Origin: Planctomycetia bacterium
GTDB taxonomy: Bacteria > Planctomycetota > Planctomycetia > Gemmatales > Gemmataceae
Reading direction: 5' to 3'
DNA length: 36,076 bases
NCBI GenBank assembly: GCA_005772955.1
Contig: SXID01000262.1
Location: forward strand, 1 to 36,076
Within the stretch, counting starts at the first letter, position 1. Every line of letters begins with the position of its first letter. The notes beneath the pieces were generated by a model. It had not been told where the DNA came from, did no database searches, and saw only the letters and a list, made by a program, of their open reading frames with translations. A program made the position numbers and the translations under genes. Below are positions 25,801-33,300 of this stretch, piece by piece.

Positions 25801-26020
25801 TGTCGTGCTGCCAGGCGACACCGACCGCGCGACGCTGATCGAAGCTGCCGGCGCGCCTGCGGGAAGCACATGGCGATTCGTGAAGACGCGGAGCGGAGGC
25901 TGGCTCGCGGTGTTGAAGTTCCCCGAGTCGAAGACCGACCAGAGAGCCGCATTCACGCTCAACCTGTGGGCACTGCCAAAGGATGACGACACTATCCTGA
26001 AGGATTTGTTCGGCCAGTAA
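22868..26020 (+). CDS. Exported PA14-domain multihaem cytochrome c protein
   Basis: This 1050-residue secreted or periplasmic protein has a signal peptide (MRYRYFLLALATLSLTTAARA). A PA14-like carbohydrate-binding beta-barrel follows at about 25-170 (GLMTWKGHINIARRGSYTFSS, VELFWQG). Then come five haem c attachment motifs: CVKCH 199-203, CAACH 309-313, CINCH 462-466, CLNCH 547-551 and CISCH 665-669. Between the second CxxCH and a GLGGKFRPETLAAYLQNP segment lies a lysine/glutamate-rich linker. The last 380 residues are a beta-rich domain without haem motifs, similar to domains in other large planctomycete cytochromes. It is probably an electron-transfer or dehydrogenase component acting on an exported substrate. 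It stands alone, between a divergent peptidase and the nucleoside transporter, from which a long palindrome separates it. Confidence 0.9.
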   Translation: MRYRYFLLALATLSLTTAARAVEPADLKPGLVATYSDVKDGAKSPSVTRLEPTVALTLASKAETTHPALETGGLMTWKGHINIARRGSYTFSSTVRGGRLVVKVGGKEVLDANSSGEPVVNKTGPENTFEGGVETFEATFTRVMSDAGSRVELFWQGASFIKEPVPAQFFGHLAKDRPKEFATDNALAHGRFKFEELACVKCHRPGANDRMAKTLVEHGAPNLTDIAKRAYPGWIYTWLDDPSKLRAHTTMPRTFGNDEAGAAERYAVTQYLVSLSGKPLDVYKLPTVPPNNIKQSMDRGRVLYSVTGCAACHSDPLPKKKKDDDEEKEPLAPTDYVYGVGTLSGPTPKYSLGGLGGKFRPETLAAYLQNPLKSNPHGRMPNLNLSASEATDIAIFLCRVPDEHVTPDKVPVPRMTALEIGKKVYEEHYGLKARDEIAALEKLAADKQWLAVGRTLSDVKGCINCHTIEVGGKARQPLDAFPQLADIKKAGEKGCLDVRPDAARVARYPLVPAEREALLAFVKDGLTGAGSSAPAYQARVALRRFNCLNCHTRDGEGGIPTELADQMRLLEKVENADDVRPPVLTGVGHKTRTSWLKSVLTQSGRARPWMQLRMPQYGEPNVGFLPEAIASLEGTVTDDQVHVVERTAAKIAAGRNIVGKGGLGCISCHDIGGVANTGTRGPELATINQRVRYEWYERWLSQPLRMAPGTRMPQAFVDGKSTLSTAFNGSPHLQAEAMWAYLALGPGPGFPLPDGLEPPKGLVIAVKDRPEVLRTFMPDAGSKGIAVGYPGYVSIAFSADQCRTAYAWSGNFLDATPVWNNRGGNPAKLLGQKFWTAAPGHPWGLTKSGAEPPDFLARANNPAFGLPLPLEPARIYDGPMAVKFDGYSLDKDGKPTFRYRLDETFKGPELAVAETPFPLKGLLPTGLGRKFEVAIPGNYQAWFLAGSTNKEARLFDVAGKPIKLDLKAEEVTAPATARVVLPGDTDRATLIEAAGAPAGSTWRFVKTRSGGWLAVLKFPESKTDQRAAFTLNLWALPKDDDTILKDLFGQ

Positions 26021-26035
26021 GTTCTTGTTGTAACT

Positions 26036-26130
26036 GTTAGCCGCAAGCCGCGGGCGAGCGCGTCAGCAACACAGCGCGAGCGCATTCTGCGCTGTGTTGC
26101 TGAGGCACTCGCCCGCGGCTTGCGGCTAAC
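26036..26130. repeat. Long two-tier palindrome of the AGCCGC family
   Basis: The outer arms are 23 bases, GTTAGCCGCAAGCCGCGGGC plus GAG at 26036-26058, perfectly complementary to 26108-26130. Inner arms of 15 bases, TCAGCAACACAGCGC at 26063-26077, pair perfectly with 26089-26103 around an 11-base loop. It lies 16 bp after the cytochrome stop and 26 bp before ATG 26156, so it can end the upstream transcript and/or shape the leader of the transporter mRNA. Confidence 0.85.
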
Positions 26131-26155
26131 CCCCCAGATCAAAGGCATTCGCCAC

Positions 26156-27553
26156 ATGATCGCGTCTGCAACCACGACCCCCATCGACCCAACAACCGCG
26201 GACACCGCACCACTTGAGGTCTCGCTGCCGCCAACCCCGTGGAAATGGCGACTCCTCATCCTCGGTGCGGTAGCTCTCGTCGGCGTGGTGGCGTACTTGG
26301 GCAGCGCGGCACTCGCGAACGAACCCCGCATCGCGTACCGCGTGCAGGCTGGGTGCGGCGTTGTGTTCTTCCTCGGACTCGCGGCGTTCTTCTCGAACAG
26401 CCTTCAATCGGTCAGCCGCAAAACGCTGATGTGGGGCATCGGACTCCAGTTCGTACTCGCCGTACTCGTCATGTACTCACCGCAGGTGCAGACGGTGTTC
26501 CGGTGGATCGGGGACGGGATTGAGGCGCTCATCACGGCGTCGGACAAGGGCGCGGACTTCGTGTTCGGCTCTCTCTCGAAAGTGAACGGGCCGTCCGGGT
26601 TCGTGTTCGCGTTCAAGGCGCTGCCGCCAATCATCTTCGTGTCGTCGTTCTTCAGCGTGCTGTACTACCTCGGTGTACTGCAGTTCTTCGTGCGTATCAT
26701 GGCGCGGGCGATGATGTACCTGATGGGCACCAGCGGCGCGGAAACGCTGTCCGTCTCCGCGAACGTGTTCATGGGGCAGACTGAAGCACCGCTCATCGTG
26801 AAACCGTTCGTGCCGAAGATGACGAAGTCGGAACTGCTCGCGCTGATGGGCAGCGGAATGGCGCACATCTCCGGCGGGATGATGGCAGTTTACATCAGCT
26901 ACGGCGCGGACAAAGTGTCGATTCTCTGCACGTGCGTGATGGCCTGCCCGTGTAGCCTCTACCTCACAAAGCTGATCTACCCCGAGGCCGGGAAACCGGT
27001 GACCACGGGCGAGACGCCGATCACCGTCGAAACGCCCTACGTCAACGTGATCGACGCGGCCGCGGCCGGGGTGAAGGACGGCGTGCTACTCGCGATCAAC
27101 GTCGCCGCGATGCTGATCGCGTTCATCGCGTTCATCGCGCTGTTCGACATCATCCTGGGCAGCATCTCACCTGGCCTGACGCTCGACAGGATCTTCGGCC
27201 GTGTGTTCGCCCCGGTCGCGTTCCTGCTCGGCGTTCCGCTCGATGACTGCGACAAGGTTGGCAACTTGCTCGGCCTGAAACTCGCAGCGAATGAGCACGT
27301 CGCGTACCTGAAATACAAAGAGTGGAACACGACCGGCTCCGTGATTCTCCAGGAACGGTCGAAGATGCTGGTGGTGTACGCGCTCACGGGGTTCGCGAAC
27401 TTCGCGTCGGTCGGCATCCAACTCGGGGGAATCGGCGCGATGGCGCCGGGGCGGCGCGCGGACCTCGCAAAACTCGGTCTGAAGGCGCTGTTCATCGGCT
27501 TCCTCGCCACGCTCATCAACGCGGCCATCGCGGGGATGCTGATGAAACTGTGA
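26156..27553 (+). CDS. Concentrative nucleoside transporter (CNT/NupC family)
   Basis: This 465-residue membrane protein is a cation-coupled nucleoside symporter of the CNT family. Family landmarks are present: FVFAFKALPPIIFVSSFFSVLYYLGVLQ, ANVFMGQTEAPLIVKPF (the GQTEAPL nucleoside/cation site) and LLALMGSGMAHISGGMMAVYI. An N-terminal cytoplasmic tail precedes about three helices and then the core. It imports nucleosides from outside, probably with H+ or Na+. The start ATG 26156 has AAAGG about nine bases upstream; an earlier in-frame TTG (26120) lies inside the palindrome and is unlikely. It ends 6 bp from the convergent enolase gene with no visible terminator, so transcripts probably run into each other. 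Confidence 0.93.
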   Translation: MIASATTTPIDPTTADTAPLEVSLPPTPWKWRLLILGAVALVGVVAYLGSAALANEPRIAYRVQAGCGVVFFLGLAAFFSNSLQSVSRKTLMWGIGLQFVLAVLVMYSPQVQTVFRWIGDGIEALITASDKGADFVFGSLSKVNGPSGFVFAFKALPPIIFVSSFFSVLYYLGVLQFFVRIMARAMMYLMGTSGAETLSVSANVFMGQTEAPLIVKPFVPKMTKSELLALMGSGMAHISGGMMAVYISYGADKVSILCTCVMACPCSLYLTKLIYPEAGKPVTTGETPITVETPYVNVIDAAAAGVKDGVLLAINVAAMLIAFIAFIALFDIILGSISPGLTLDRIFGRVFAPVAFLLGVPLDDCDKVGNLLGLKLAANEHVAYLKYKEWNTTGSVILQERSKMLVVYALTGFANFASVGIQLGGIGAMAPGRRADLAKLGLKALFIGFLATLINAAIAGMLMKL

Positions 27554-27559
27554 TCACGG

Positions 27560-28678
27560 TCACGCAACGCCGAACCGTTTGAGCGCGTCGCGGTTCAACT
27601 CGATGCCAAGACCGGGCGTGTCGGGGATCGTGAGGAACCCGTCCGCGTCCGGCTTGAACGGCTTCGTGATTAGCTCGTCCACATAGGGCGACGGCGTGAG
27701 GAACTCGACGTACCGCGCGACCGGCATCGCGGCGGAGAGTTGCAGGTCCGCTGCCAGTCCGATCGCGGTGTTCCAACCGTGCGGCACCCACTGCACGTTG
27801 TGTTCGTAAGCCATCCACGCGATTCGCCACGCCTCGGTCAGTCCTCCGCATTTCGTGCAGTCTGGTTGAACGATATCGGCGCACTGTTGCTCGAACAGCG
27901 GCCGGAAGCTCTGGCGCCGCGTGAACACTTCGCCGGTCGCGATCGGTAACGGTGCGTGCCGCCGAAGTTCCGCGAACCCGGCTAGGTCGTCCGGCGGCAG
28001 CGCCTCTTCAAACCAGACGACGTCGTAGTTCGCGAGCATCTGCGCGGTGCGCAGCGCCCACTTGTAGCCGTGCGGCCAGTACGCGTCGCTCCCACCGGCA
28101 TCGACCATGAGTTCCACGCCCGCCCCGACCGTTTCGCGTGCGGTGCTGATGAGCTGCTCATCGGTCTTCGCATCGCGCCGGCCGAACGGCTTCCAGCCGA
28201 GCTTGATCGCGCGGAACCCGCGTGCGACCGCGGCCTTCAACTTCTCGCGCAGCGGGTCCACCTCATCGAACAACAGCGAGCCGTAAGGCTTGATCTTCGA
28301 GCGGTAGTTGCCGCCGAGCAGTCGCGAAACCGGTTGGTTCGTGATCTTGCCGAACAGATCCCAGAGCGCGATGTCGATACCGCTGATGGCATGTTCGACG
28401 CTCCCACCGCGACCCTGCCAGAACGTGTTCTGCCGCAACTTCTCGCTCACACGCGCCGGCTCGTCGGCGCGTTCACCGATAAGGAACGGCTTCAGCAACT
28501 TCATCGAAGCGCCGGCGAGATGGCTGCTTGTGAACGTGCTGCCGACACCGACCAGGCCGTCGTCGGTGAGAACCTCAACGACAGTATGCACGTTGTCTTC
28601 GGGCGTGAGTTCTTCCGCCCAGCCGCCCTCGACCGTGCCGCCGGTTAATCCTGTGAGTCGAACGTCCGCAATCTTCAT
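27560..28678 (-). CDS. Enolase-superfamily mandelate racemase/muconate lactonising enzyme (1)
   Basis: This 372-residue protein has an N-terminal capping domain and a TIM-barrel catalytic domain. Candidate catalytic and metal residues are K159 and K163 (AIKLGWKPFG), metal ligands D193 (VDAGG), E224/E225 (FEEAL) and E250 (TGEV), and H300 (PHGWN). Together they fit a mandelate-racemase subgroup member that abstracts a proton alpha to a carboxylate, as in sugar-acid dehydratases or racemases. Substrate is unknown. AGGAGG six bases before ATG 28678 gives the strongest ribosome-binding site of the cluster. A long perfect inverted repeat separates it from the creatininase gene upstream. It is convergent with the nucleoside transporter. 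Confidence 0.92.
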   Translation of the reverse strand: MKIADVRLTGLTGGTVEGGWAEELTPEDNVHTVVEVLTDDGLVGVGSTFTSSHLAGASMKLLKPFLIGERADEPARVSEKLRQNTFWQGRGGSVEHAISGIDIALWDLFGKITNQPVSRLLGGNYRSKIKPYGSLLFDEVDPLREKLKAAVARGFRAIKLGWKPFGRRDAKTDEQLISTARETVGAGVELMVDAGGSDAYWPHGYKWALRTAQMLANYDVVWFEEALPPDDLAGFAELRRHAPLPIATGEVFTRRQSFRPLFEQQCADIVQPDCTKCGGLTEAWRIAWMAYEHNVQWVPHGWNTAIGLAADLQLSAAMPVARYVEFLTPSPYVDELITKPFKPDADGFLTIPDTPGLGIELNRDALKRFGVA

Positions 28679-28693
28679 GCGTTGCCTCCTAGC

Positions 28694-28773
28694 GTATTCA
28701 CCGCAGAGAACGCGGAGGATGCCGAGAAAGTAATTGTTCCCTCTGCGATCTCCGCGTTCTCTGCGGTGAATAC
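28694..28773. repeat. 24-bp perfect inverted repeat (ACCGCAGAGAACGCGGAG type)
   Basis: A 24-base arm at 28694-28717 is perfectly complementary to 28750-28773 with a 32-base loop. The arm core is TTCACCGCAGAGAACGCGG. It sits between creatininase and enolase 1, four bases past the creatininase stop, and ends four bases before the enolase's AGGAGG. It is probably transcribed within the operon as a hairpin, or it terminates transcription. Confidence 0.85.
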
Positions 28774-28777
28774 TCTT

Positions 28778-29653
28778 CTATCCTCCCAGCGGGCGCTGAC
28801 CCCATGGGATCGGCATCGTCGGCGGATTGCGGTGACGGTCCTTGCGCACGTCCTTCGGGCGCTCCTTCCACCATGTGATGTAGCGCCCGAGTTGCTTCAC
28901 CGCTTCCTCGTAGACTTGCCCGCCCTTCTCTGCGGTCGCGAGTTCCGCGTCGCCCAGCACGCCGGTGTCGGAGTAACTGCTCGTCCACGAGACTGTCGTC
29001 GCCGGACCCGCGCCGAACAGATCGACCCAGTTGAACGGGCTGTCGTCGTTGTTGAAACTGATCGTGCCGCTCTTGATCAAGTCTTTCCTCACATTGTCGC
29101 CATCGAGATAGAGATAGAGGCTCGTCTCAAGTTCACACGCATGCGAGCAGCCGCCAGGGAACTTGCTCTGTCGCCACTTCGGCATGAACGTCTTGTCCAC
29201 GGTGAGCAGGTTCCACCACGCGACCAAGCTGCACTCCGCGTCCGTTTCCAGGTTCGTGCGGCGGGCGACGAGATCGAGGTTCGGCATGTTCGAGCCATGG
29301 CCGTTCAGCAGGATGATCTTCTTGAAGCCGTGGTACGCGAGCGACTTCGTGATATCCAACACGTGATGCATGAAGTGTTCGAAGTCGGTGTTGATCGTGC
29401 CGGGGAAGTCCATCACGTGCCCGGTGTAGCCGTAGGCGACCACGGGAAGCACGAGCATCTTGTCCGGTATCTCGCGCCCGGTGCCGTTCGCGATCCCGCA
29501 TGGGCACACGAGGTCCACGTCGAGCGGCAGGTGGTGGCCGTGCTGCTCCACCGCGCCGCACGGCACGATACACACCTTGCCTAAATCAACCGCGTCGTTG
29601 ATCTCGGGCCACGTCAGCTTCTCGTAGCGGTATTCCGTCTTCGCGCGACTCAT
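28778..29653 (-). CDS. Creatininase-family amidohydrolase
   Basis: This 291-residue metallohydrolase belongs to the creatininase family, whose members open cyclic or linear amides with two divalent metals. Motifs seen are the metal-binding AVEQHGHHLPLDVD (E36, H38, D45/D47), LLNGHGSN (H119) and GGCSHACELETS (E174/E176). Relatives include creatininase itself, MftE and formamide deformylases, so the substrate stays open. No signal peptide; cytoplasmic. The start ATG 29653 is chosen because GGAG lies six bases upstream; the frame stays open through the repeat upstream (to about 30163), but that extension is repeat translation and antisense to another gene. It is third from last in the minus-strand cluster, flanked on both sides by inverted repeats. 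Confidence 0.9.
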   Translation of the reverse strand: MSRAKTEYRYEKLTWPEINDAVDLGKVCIVPCGAVEQHGHHLPLDVDLVCPCGIANGTGREIPDKMLVLPVVAYGYTGHVMDFPGTINTDFEHFMHHVLDITKSLAYHGFKKIILLNGHGSNMPNLDLVARRTNLETDAECSLVAWWNLLTVDKTFMPKWRQSKFPGGCSHACELETSLYLYLDGDNVRKDLIKSGTISFNNDDSPFNWVDLFGAGPATTVSWTSSYSDTGVLGDAELATAEKGGQVYEEAVKQLGRYITWWKERPKDVRKDRHRNPPTMPIPWGQRPLGG

Positions 29654-29669
29654 GATGCACTCCATCACA

Positions 29670-29733
29670 TCACCAGCCCGCAGCGCAAGAAAGGGCGAGT
29701 GCGATAGCCCCTGCTTGCGCTGCGGGCTGGTGA
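29670..29733. repeat. 20-bp perfect inverted repeat (CACCAGCCCGCAGCGCAAG type)
   Basis: TCACCAGCCCGCAGCGCAAG at 29670-29689 is perfectly complementary to 29714-29733. GGGC (29693-29696) and GCCC (29707-29710) continue the stem. It fills most of the 92-bp gap between enolase 2 and the creatininase gene. Confidence 0.85.
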
Positions 29734-29745
29734 GTGAGTTAACGT

Positions 29746-30864
29746 CTACTTGCTCTCGGCTACGAGGTACTTCTGCACGAACTTCTCGTCCAATGTCACG
29801 CCCAGGCCGGGGCGGTCGGGCACTTCCATCCAACCGTTCACGGACTGAATCTTCTCGTGCGTCAAGTCGTGGCGCAGCGGCGAATCTTCGACGCAATCCT
29901 CGAACACGAACGCATCCCGACACGTCGAAAGCCAGTGGATGCTCGCGGCGACCGTGAGCGGGCTGGTGTAGCAGTGGTTGCACAACCTGGCGCCGATCTC
30001 CTCCACCCGGGCACGGATGTACGCCGCGTCCGTGAAGCCGCAGCGTGAGATATCCACCTGATAAACATCGAGCGCCTGACGGTCGATGAACGGGCGGAAC
30101 GATTCGCGCCCGCACTCCCCTTCCCCGGCCGCGATCGGTATCGGCGAGCGGTCGCGTAGCCACACGTAACCGTCGATGTCATCCTCGCGCAGCGGTTCCT
30201 CGAACCACTCCGGTGTGTACTCCGCGAATGCGTGCGCGCGCCGCAATGCGGTTCGCGCGTCGTAGACGCAGCCAGCGTCGATGAGCAGCGTGTTCTTGCC
30301 CAACCCTTCGCGTGCGCCTTTCACGAGGTCGATGTCCACGGCTTCGGACGTGCCCATCGGCTCCCATCCGAACTTCACCGCGGTGTAGCCCGCATTCACC
30401 CACTTGCTCGCGATGTCCGCGGTTTCCTTCCCGTCTCGACCGAAGAGGATGGACGCGTATCCGCGAACGCGGTCGTGCTGCTTGCCGCCGAGCAACCGGT
30501 GTATCGGTTGGCCGAACGCCTTCCCCTTCAAGTCCCACAGCGCCATATCGACTGCGGCCATCGCGGTGATGCCGACCGCCTTGCGCCCGAAGTACATCGT
30601 CTTGCGATACATCTGTTGCCACAACCGCTCGTGATCGAGCGGGTTCTCACCTACCAGAAGTTGCCGCAATCCGCACGCGATGTTGTGGCTAAACGGCGCG
30701 TCGATGATGGCTTTGACAACTTCCGGCGACGAGTCCGCTTCACCCACCCCTTCAAGGCCGTCATCGGTGCGGATGCGGACCAGTACGGAATCCTGGCTGC
30801 TCGCGGTCTTCGCGATGATGTTCGGGATGCGCAGAATCTGACACACAACTTGCGTGATCTTCAT
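29746..30864 (-). CDS. Enolase-superfamily mandelate racemase/muconate lactonising enzyme (2)
   Basis: This 372-residue protein is a second enolase-superfamily member, equal in length to enzyme 1 but clearly different in sequence. Candidate active residues are K164 (AVKFGWEPMG), metal ligands D196 (IDAG), E222/E223 (FEEPL) and E248 or E250 (AGEGE), and H297 (CNHCYTS). The GITAMAAVDMALWDLKGKAFGQPIHRLLGG block is the standard capping/barrel junction. It probably dehydrates or epimerises a sugar-acid-like carboxylate. Its ATG overlaps the stop of the deacylase gene by 4 nt (ATGA), so the two are translationally coupled. Enzymes 1 and 2 could act at successive steps or on epimers of one substrate. 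Confidence 0.92.
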   Translation of the reverse strand: MKITQVVCQILRIPNIIAKTASSQDSVLVRIRTDDGLEGVGEADSSPEVVKAIIDAPFSHNIACGLRQLLVGENPLDHERLWQQMYRKTMYFGRKAVGITAMAAVDMALWDLKGKAFGQPIHRLLGGKQHDRVRGYASILFGRDGKETADIASKWVNAGYTAVKFGWEPMGTSEAVDIDLVKGAREGLGKNTLLIDAGCVYDARTALRRAHAFAEYTPEWFEEPLREDDIDGYVWLRDRSPIPIAAGEGECGRESFRPFIDRQALDVYQVDISRCGFTDAAYIRARVEEIGARLCNHCYTSPLTVAASIHWLSTCRDAFVFEDCVEDSPLRHDLTHEKIQSVNGWMEVPDRPGLGVTLDEKFVQKYLVAESK

Positions 30865-31886
30865 TGCAGTTTCCGTGGGTCAACGTCGTGAGCGATGCAC
30901 GCGACGCAATCTCCTTGCGCCACGATCGAAGGCGCGCGTGTGGCGATGAGTACTCCCGCGGAGTTCGCGACAACGTACAGGGGTTCGCGGTCCGGGCGTT
31001 CGAGGAAGTGAATCGCGCCGACCGGCTGGTCCGCGTCCACTTCCTCGCCGAGCGGAACGAGGTTCTCGTACACGCCCGACTCCGGCGCAAACCGGTAGTC
31101 TTCCCAGTTGAGCGCCTGAACCCAGCGCGTCGGGTCGAGGCCGAGCGATGCACGCGTGACCGCTTTGCCGGGGAGCAATCCGAAGTGCATGAGTACGTTT
31201 CGCAGACCCATCTGCGTTTCCGCGTGGACGAGCGCGGTCACGTTCTCGCTGCCGCCCATCTCGGTGGTGATGACCGTCTTGCCCTGGCTCTCCGCTTCGA
31301 CCGGGAGCAACCCGGTGCCCGCGATGTCCGCGTACAGGAAGCAGAAGTCGGTGTTCCACGCCTCGGTGCCCGCGAGCATTTGGTCGCGCTGCGCACCTTT
31401 TGGGACCAAGTGCATGTGGGCGCACGGCTCGAAGTCCATGCTGCGCCCGCCGGTGTGAAGATCGATGACGATGTCGGCGCGCGGGAACAATTCCGTGGAG
31501 AGGTAATGCGCGACCATTTCGCACGGCGAGCCCGTCGGACTACCGGGGAACGTGCGGTTGAAGTTCTTGCCGTCGAGCGGTGAGAGTCGCGTTGAGGCCT
31601 TCGCCGCGGGCATTGTGAGCGTCGGAATGAGGATCAGTCGGCCGCTCACTTGCTCGGGTGTGAGTTCGCGAAGCAATCGCATGATCGCGATCTGACCGGG
31701 GTATTCGTCGCCATGATTGCCAGCCATCACGAGCGCGGTGGGGCCGGTGCCACGACCGATCACCGTGACCGGCAGCATGAGGTTCGCCCACCCGCCGAGG
31801 TTGTGCGAGTACGGCACGTACAGGTGCCCGTACTGCTTGCCCGGCTTGTCGAAATCGACAGTAGAACGGATGGGCGAAGCAGTCAC
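30861..31886 (-). CDS. Succinylglutamate desuccinylase/aspartoacylase-family deacylase (DoeB-like)
   Basis: This 341-residue zinc hydrolase belongs to the AstE/AspA branch of the M14 fold. The zinc motif is GNHGDEY (H58, E61) and the third ligand is H144 in DLHTGG. NFNRTFPG near 108-115 is the substrate-binding block, and TEMGG (about 208-212) probably carries the catalytic glutamate. The wording is close to N-alpha-acetyl-diaminobutyrate deacetylase (DoeB of ectoine degradation), but other N-acyl amino acids or acyl sugars are possible. The start is GTG 31886, overlapping the DUF1501 stop by 4 nt (GTGA) with AGGAG upstream. No signal peptide; cytoplasmic. The 3' end overlaps enolase 2 by 4 nt. 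Confidence 0.88.
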   Translation of the reverse strand: MTASPIRSTVDFDKPGKQYGHLYVPYSHNLGGWANLMLPVTVIGRGTGPTALVMAGNHGDEYPGQIAIMRLLRELTPEQVSGRLILIPTLTMPAAKASTRLSPLDGKNFNRTFPGSPTGSPCEMVAHYLSTELFPRADIVIDLHTGGRSMDFEPCAHMHLVPKGAQRDQMLAGTEAWNTDFCFLYADIAGTGLLPVEAESQGKTVITTEMGGSENVTALVHAETQMGLRNVLMHFGLLPGKAVTRASLGLDPTRWVQALNWEDYRFAPESGVYENLVPLGEEVDADQPVGAIHFLERPDREPLYVVANSAGVLIATRAPSIVAQGDCVACIAHDVDPRKLQ

Positions 31887-33283
31887 GCGATCATCTCCTT
31901 CACAACCTTGCCGTGCACATCGGTCAGCCGGAAGTCGCGGCCCGCGTAGCGGTACGTCAGCTTCTCGTGATCGAAGCCGAGTAAGTGCAGCATCGTAGCG
32001 TGCAGATCGTGAACATGCACCTTGTTTTCGGCTGCAGCGAACCCGAAGTCATCCGTCGCGCCGATCACTTGTCCGCCCTTCACGCCGCCGCCCGCGAGCC
32101 AGCACGTGAAGCCGTAATGGTTGTGGTCGCGCCCGTTGAGCGCGGGCAACTCCGCGACCGGCGTGCGCCCGAACTCGCCGCCCCATTGAACCAGCGTCGA
32201 ATCGAACAACCCGCGTTGCTTCAGGTCGCCGAGGAACGCCGCGATGGGCTGGTCCCACTGCTCCGCGAGCTTCTTGTGGTTCGCCGCGAGACCGTCGTGG
32301 TTGTCCCACGGTTGCCCGGCACCGCTCCAAAGTTGCACCACGCGCACGCCGCGTTCGATGAGGCGCCGCGTGAGGAGCAGTTGCCGGCCGATGGTGGTGT
32401 CGCCGTAGAAGTCGCGAATCTTCTTCGTCTCGCGGCTCAGGTCGAACACGTCGGCCGCTTCGGACTGCATCCTGAACGCCAACTCGAACGTGCGGATGCG
32501 CGCTTCAAGTTGGGCGTCGTCCCCACGCTGTGCGAGGTGACGCGCGTTCAGCGCCGCGACGAGGTCAAGTTGCTCGCGTTGCTTCTCAAGAGAAAGATCG
32601 GTGTTGCGGATGTGTGCGATGAGTTTATCGACCTGTGTGTGCTGGCTGTCGATGTATGTGCCCTGATAGACCCCCGGTAAGAACGCGGAGCGCCAGTTCT
32701 GCGTGGTGACAATGGGATACCCGCCGGGGCACATGACGACGAACCCCGGCAGGTTGCGGTTCTCGCTGCCAAGTCCGTAGGTCACCCAACTGCCGAGGCT
32801 TGGGCGCGGTTGGCGGCCGTCGCCGCAGTTCATGAGCAGCAGCGACGGTTCGTGATTCGGCACGTCGGCGTACATGGAACGGATCACGCACATGTCGTCG
32901 ATGTGCGCCGCGGTCCTGGCGAAGATCTCGCTCACCTCGATGCCGGACTTGCCGTACTTCTTGAAGCTGAAAGGCGACCGCATCGCGGCGCCGGTCTTGC
33001 GCTCGGTGCGAAGGTTGCCGGTTGGGATGGGCTTGCCGTGGTATTTGTCGAGCATCGGCTTCGGGTCGAAGGTATCGACCTGCGACGGCCCGCCGTTCAT
33101 GAACAGGTGAACGACGTGCTTCGCCTTGCCCGCGAACTGCGGCTTCTTTGGCGCGAGCGGGTCAGGCGACAAGCCCGCAGCGCGAGCGAGAGGCATTTCA
33201 TCAGCGAACACACCCGCGAGGGCGATGGTGCCAACGCCGGTGCCGCAACGAGCGAGCATCTCACGGCGTGAAAGCGGAAGCAT
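31883..33283 (-). CDS. DUF1501 protein with Tat signal
   Basis: This 466-residue DUF1501 protein belongs to the sulfatase/phosphatase-like fold family abundant in planctomycetes. It starts with a twin-arginine signal (LSRREMLARCGTGVGTIALAG), implying export in folded form. Family blocks visible are HVVHLFMNGGPSQVDTFDPKP, SFKKYGKSGIEVSEIFARTAAHIDDMCVIRSM, GGEFGRTP and GRDHNHYGFTCWLAGGGVKGG. It almost always pairs with a DUF1549/DUF1553 cytochrome gene, as here, 17 bp upstream; the reaction of the pair is unknown. AAGGA just before ATG 33283 supports the start; an earlier in-frame codon adds seven residues. The stop overlaps the GTG of the deacylase. Confidence 0.94.
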   Translation of the reverse strand: MLPLSRREMLARCGTGVGTIALAGVFADEMPLARAAGLSPDPLAPKKPQFAGKAKHVVHLFMNGGPSQVDTFDPKPMLDKYHGKPIPTGNLRTERKTGAAMRSPFSFKKYGKSGIEVSEIFARTAAHIDDMCVIRSMYADVPNHEPSLLLMNCGDGRQPRPSLGSWVTYGLGSENRNLPGFVVMCPGGYPIVTTQNWRSAFLPGVYQGTYIDSQHTQVDKLIAHIRNTDLSLEKQREQLDLVAALNARHLAQRGDDAQLEARIRTFELAFRMQSEAADVFDLSRETKKIRDFYGDTTIGRQLLLTRRLIERGVRVVQLWSGAGQPWDNHDGLAANHKKLAEQWDQPIAAFLGDLKQRGLFDSTLVQWGGEFGRTPVAELPALNGRDHNHYGFTCWLAGGGVKGGQVIGATDDFGFAAAENKVHVHDLHATMLHLLGFDHEKLTYRYAGRDFRLTDVHGKVVKEMIA

Positions 33284-33300
33284 GTTATTCCTTCTCCAGA

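Noticed and set aside
18261-29653. Creatinine/choline to sarcosine pathway built from the Rieske, M24 and creatininase-family genes
   Set aside because: The M24 protein keeps all five metal ligands and so is a peptidase, not creatinase; the creatininase family is broad, and no sarcosine or betaine demethylation gene is present.
29654-30163. N-terminal extension of the creatininase frame
   Set aside because: The extension translates the 29670-29733 repeat and then runs inside the enolase 2 gene in another frame; GGAG before 29653 marks the real start.
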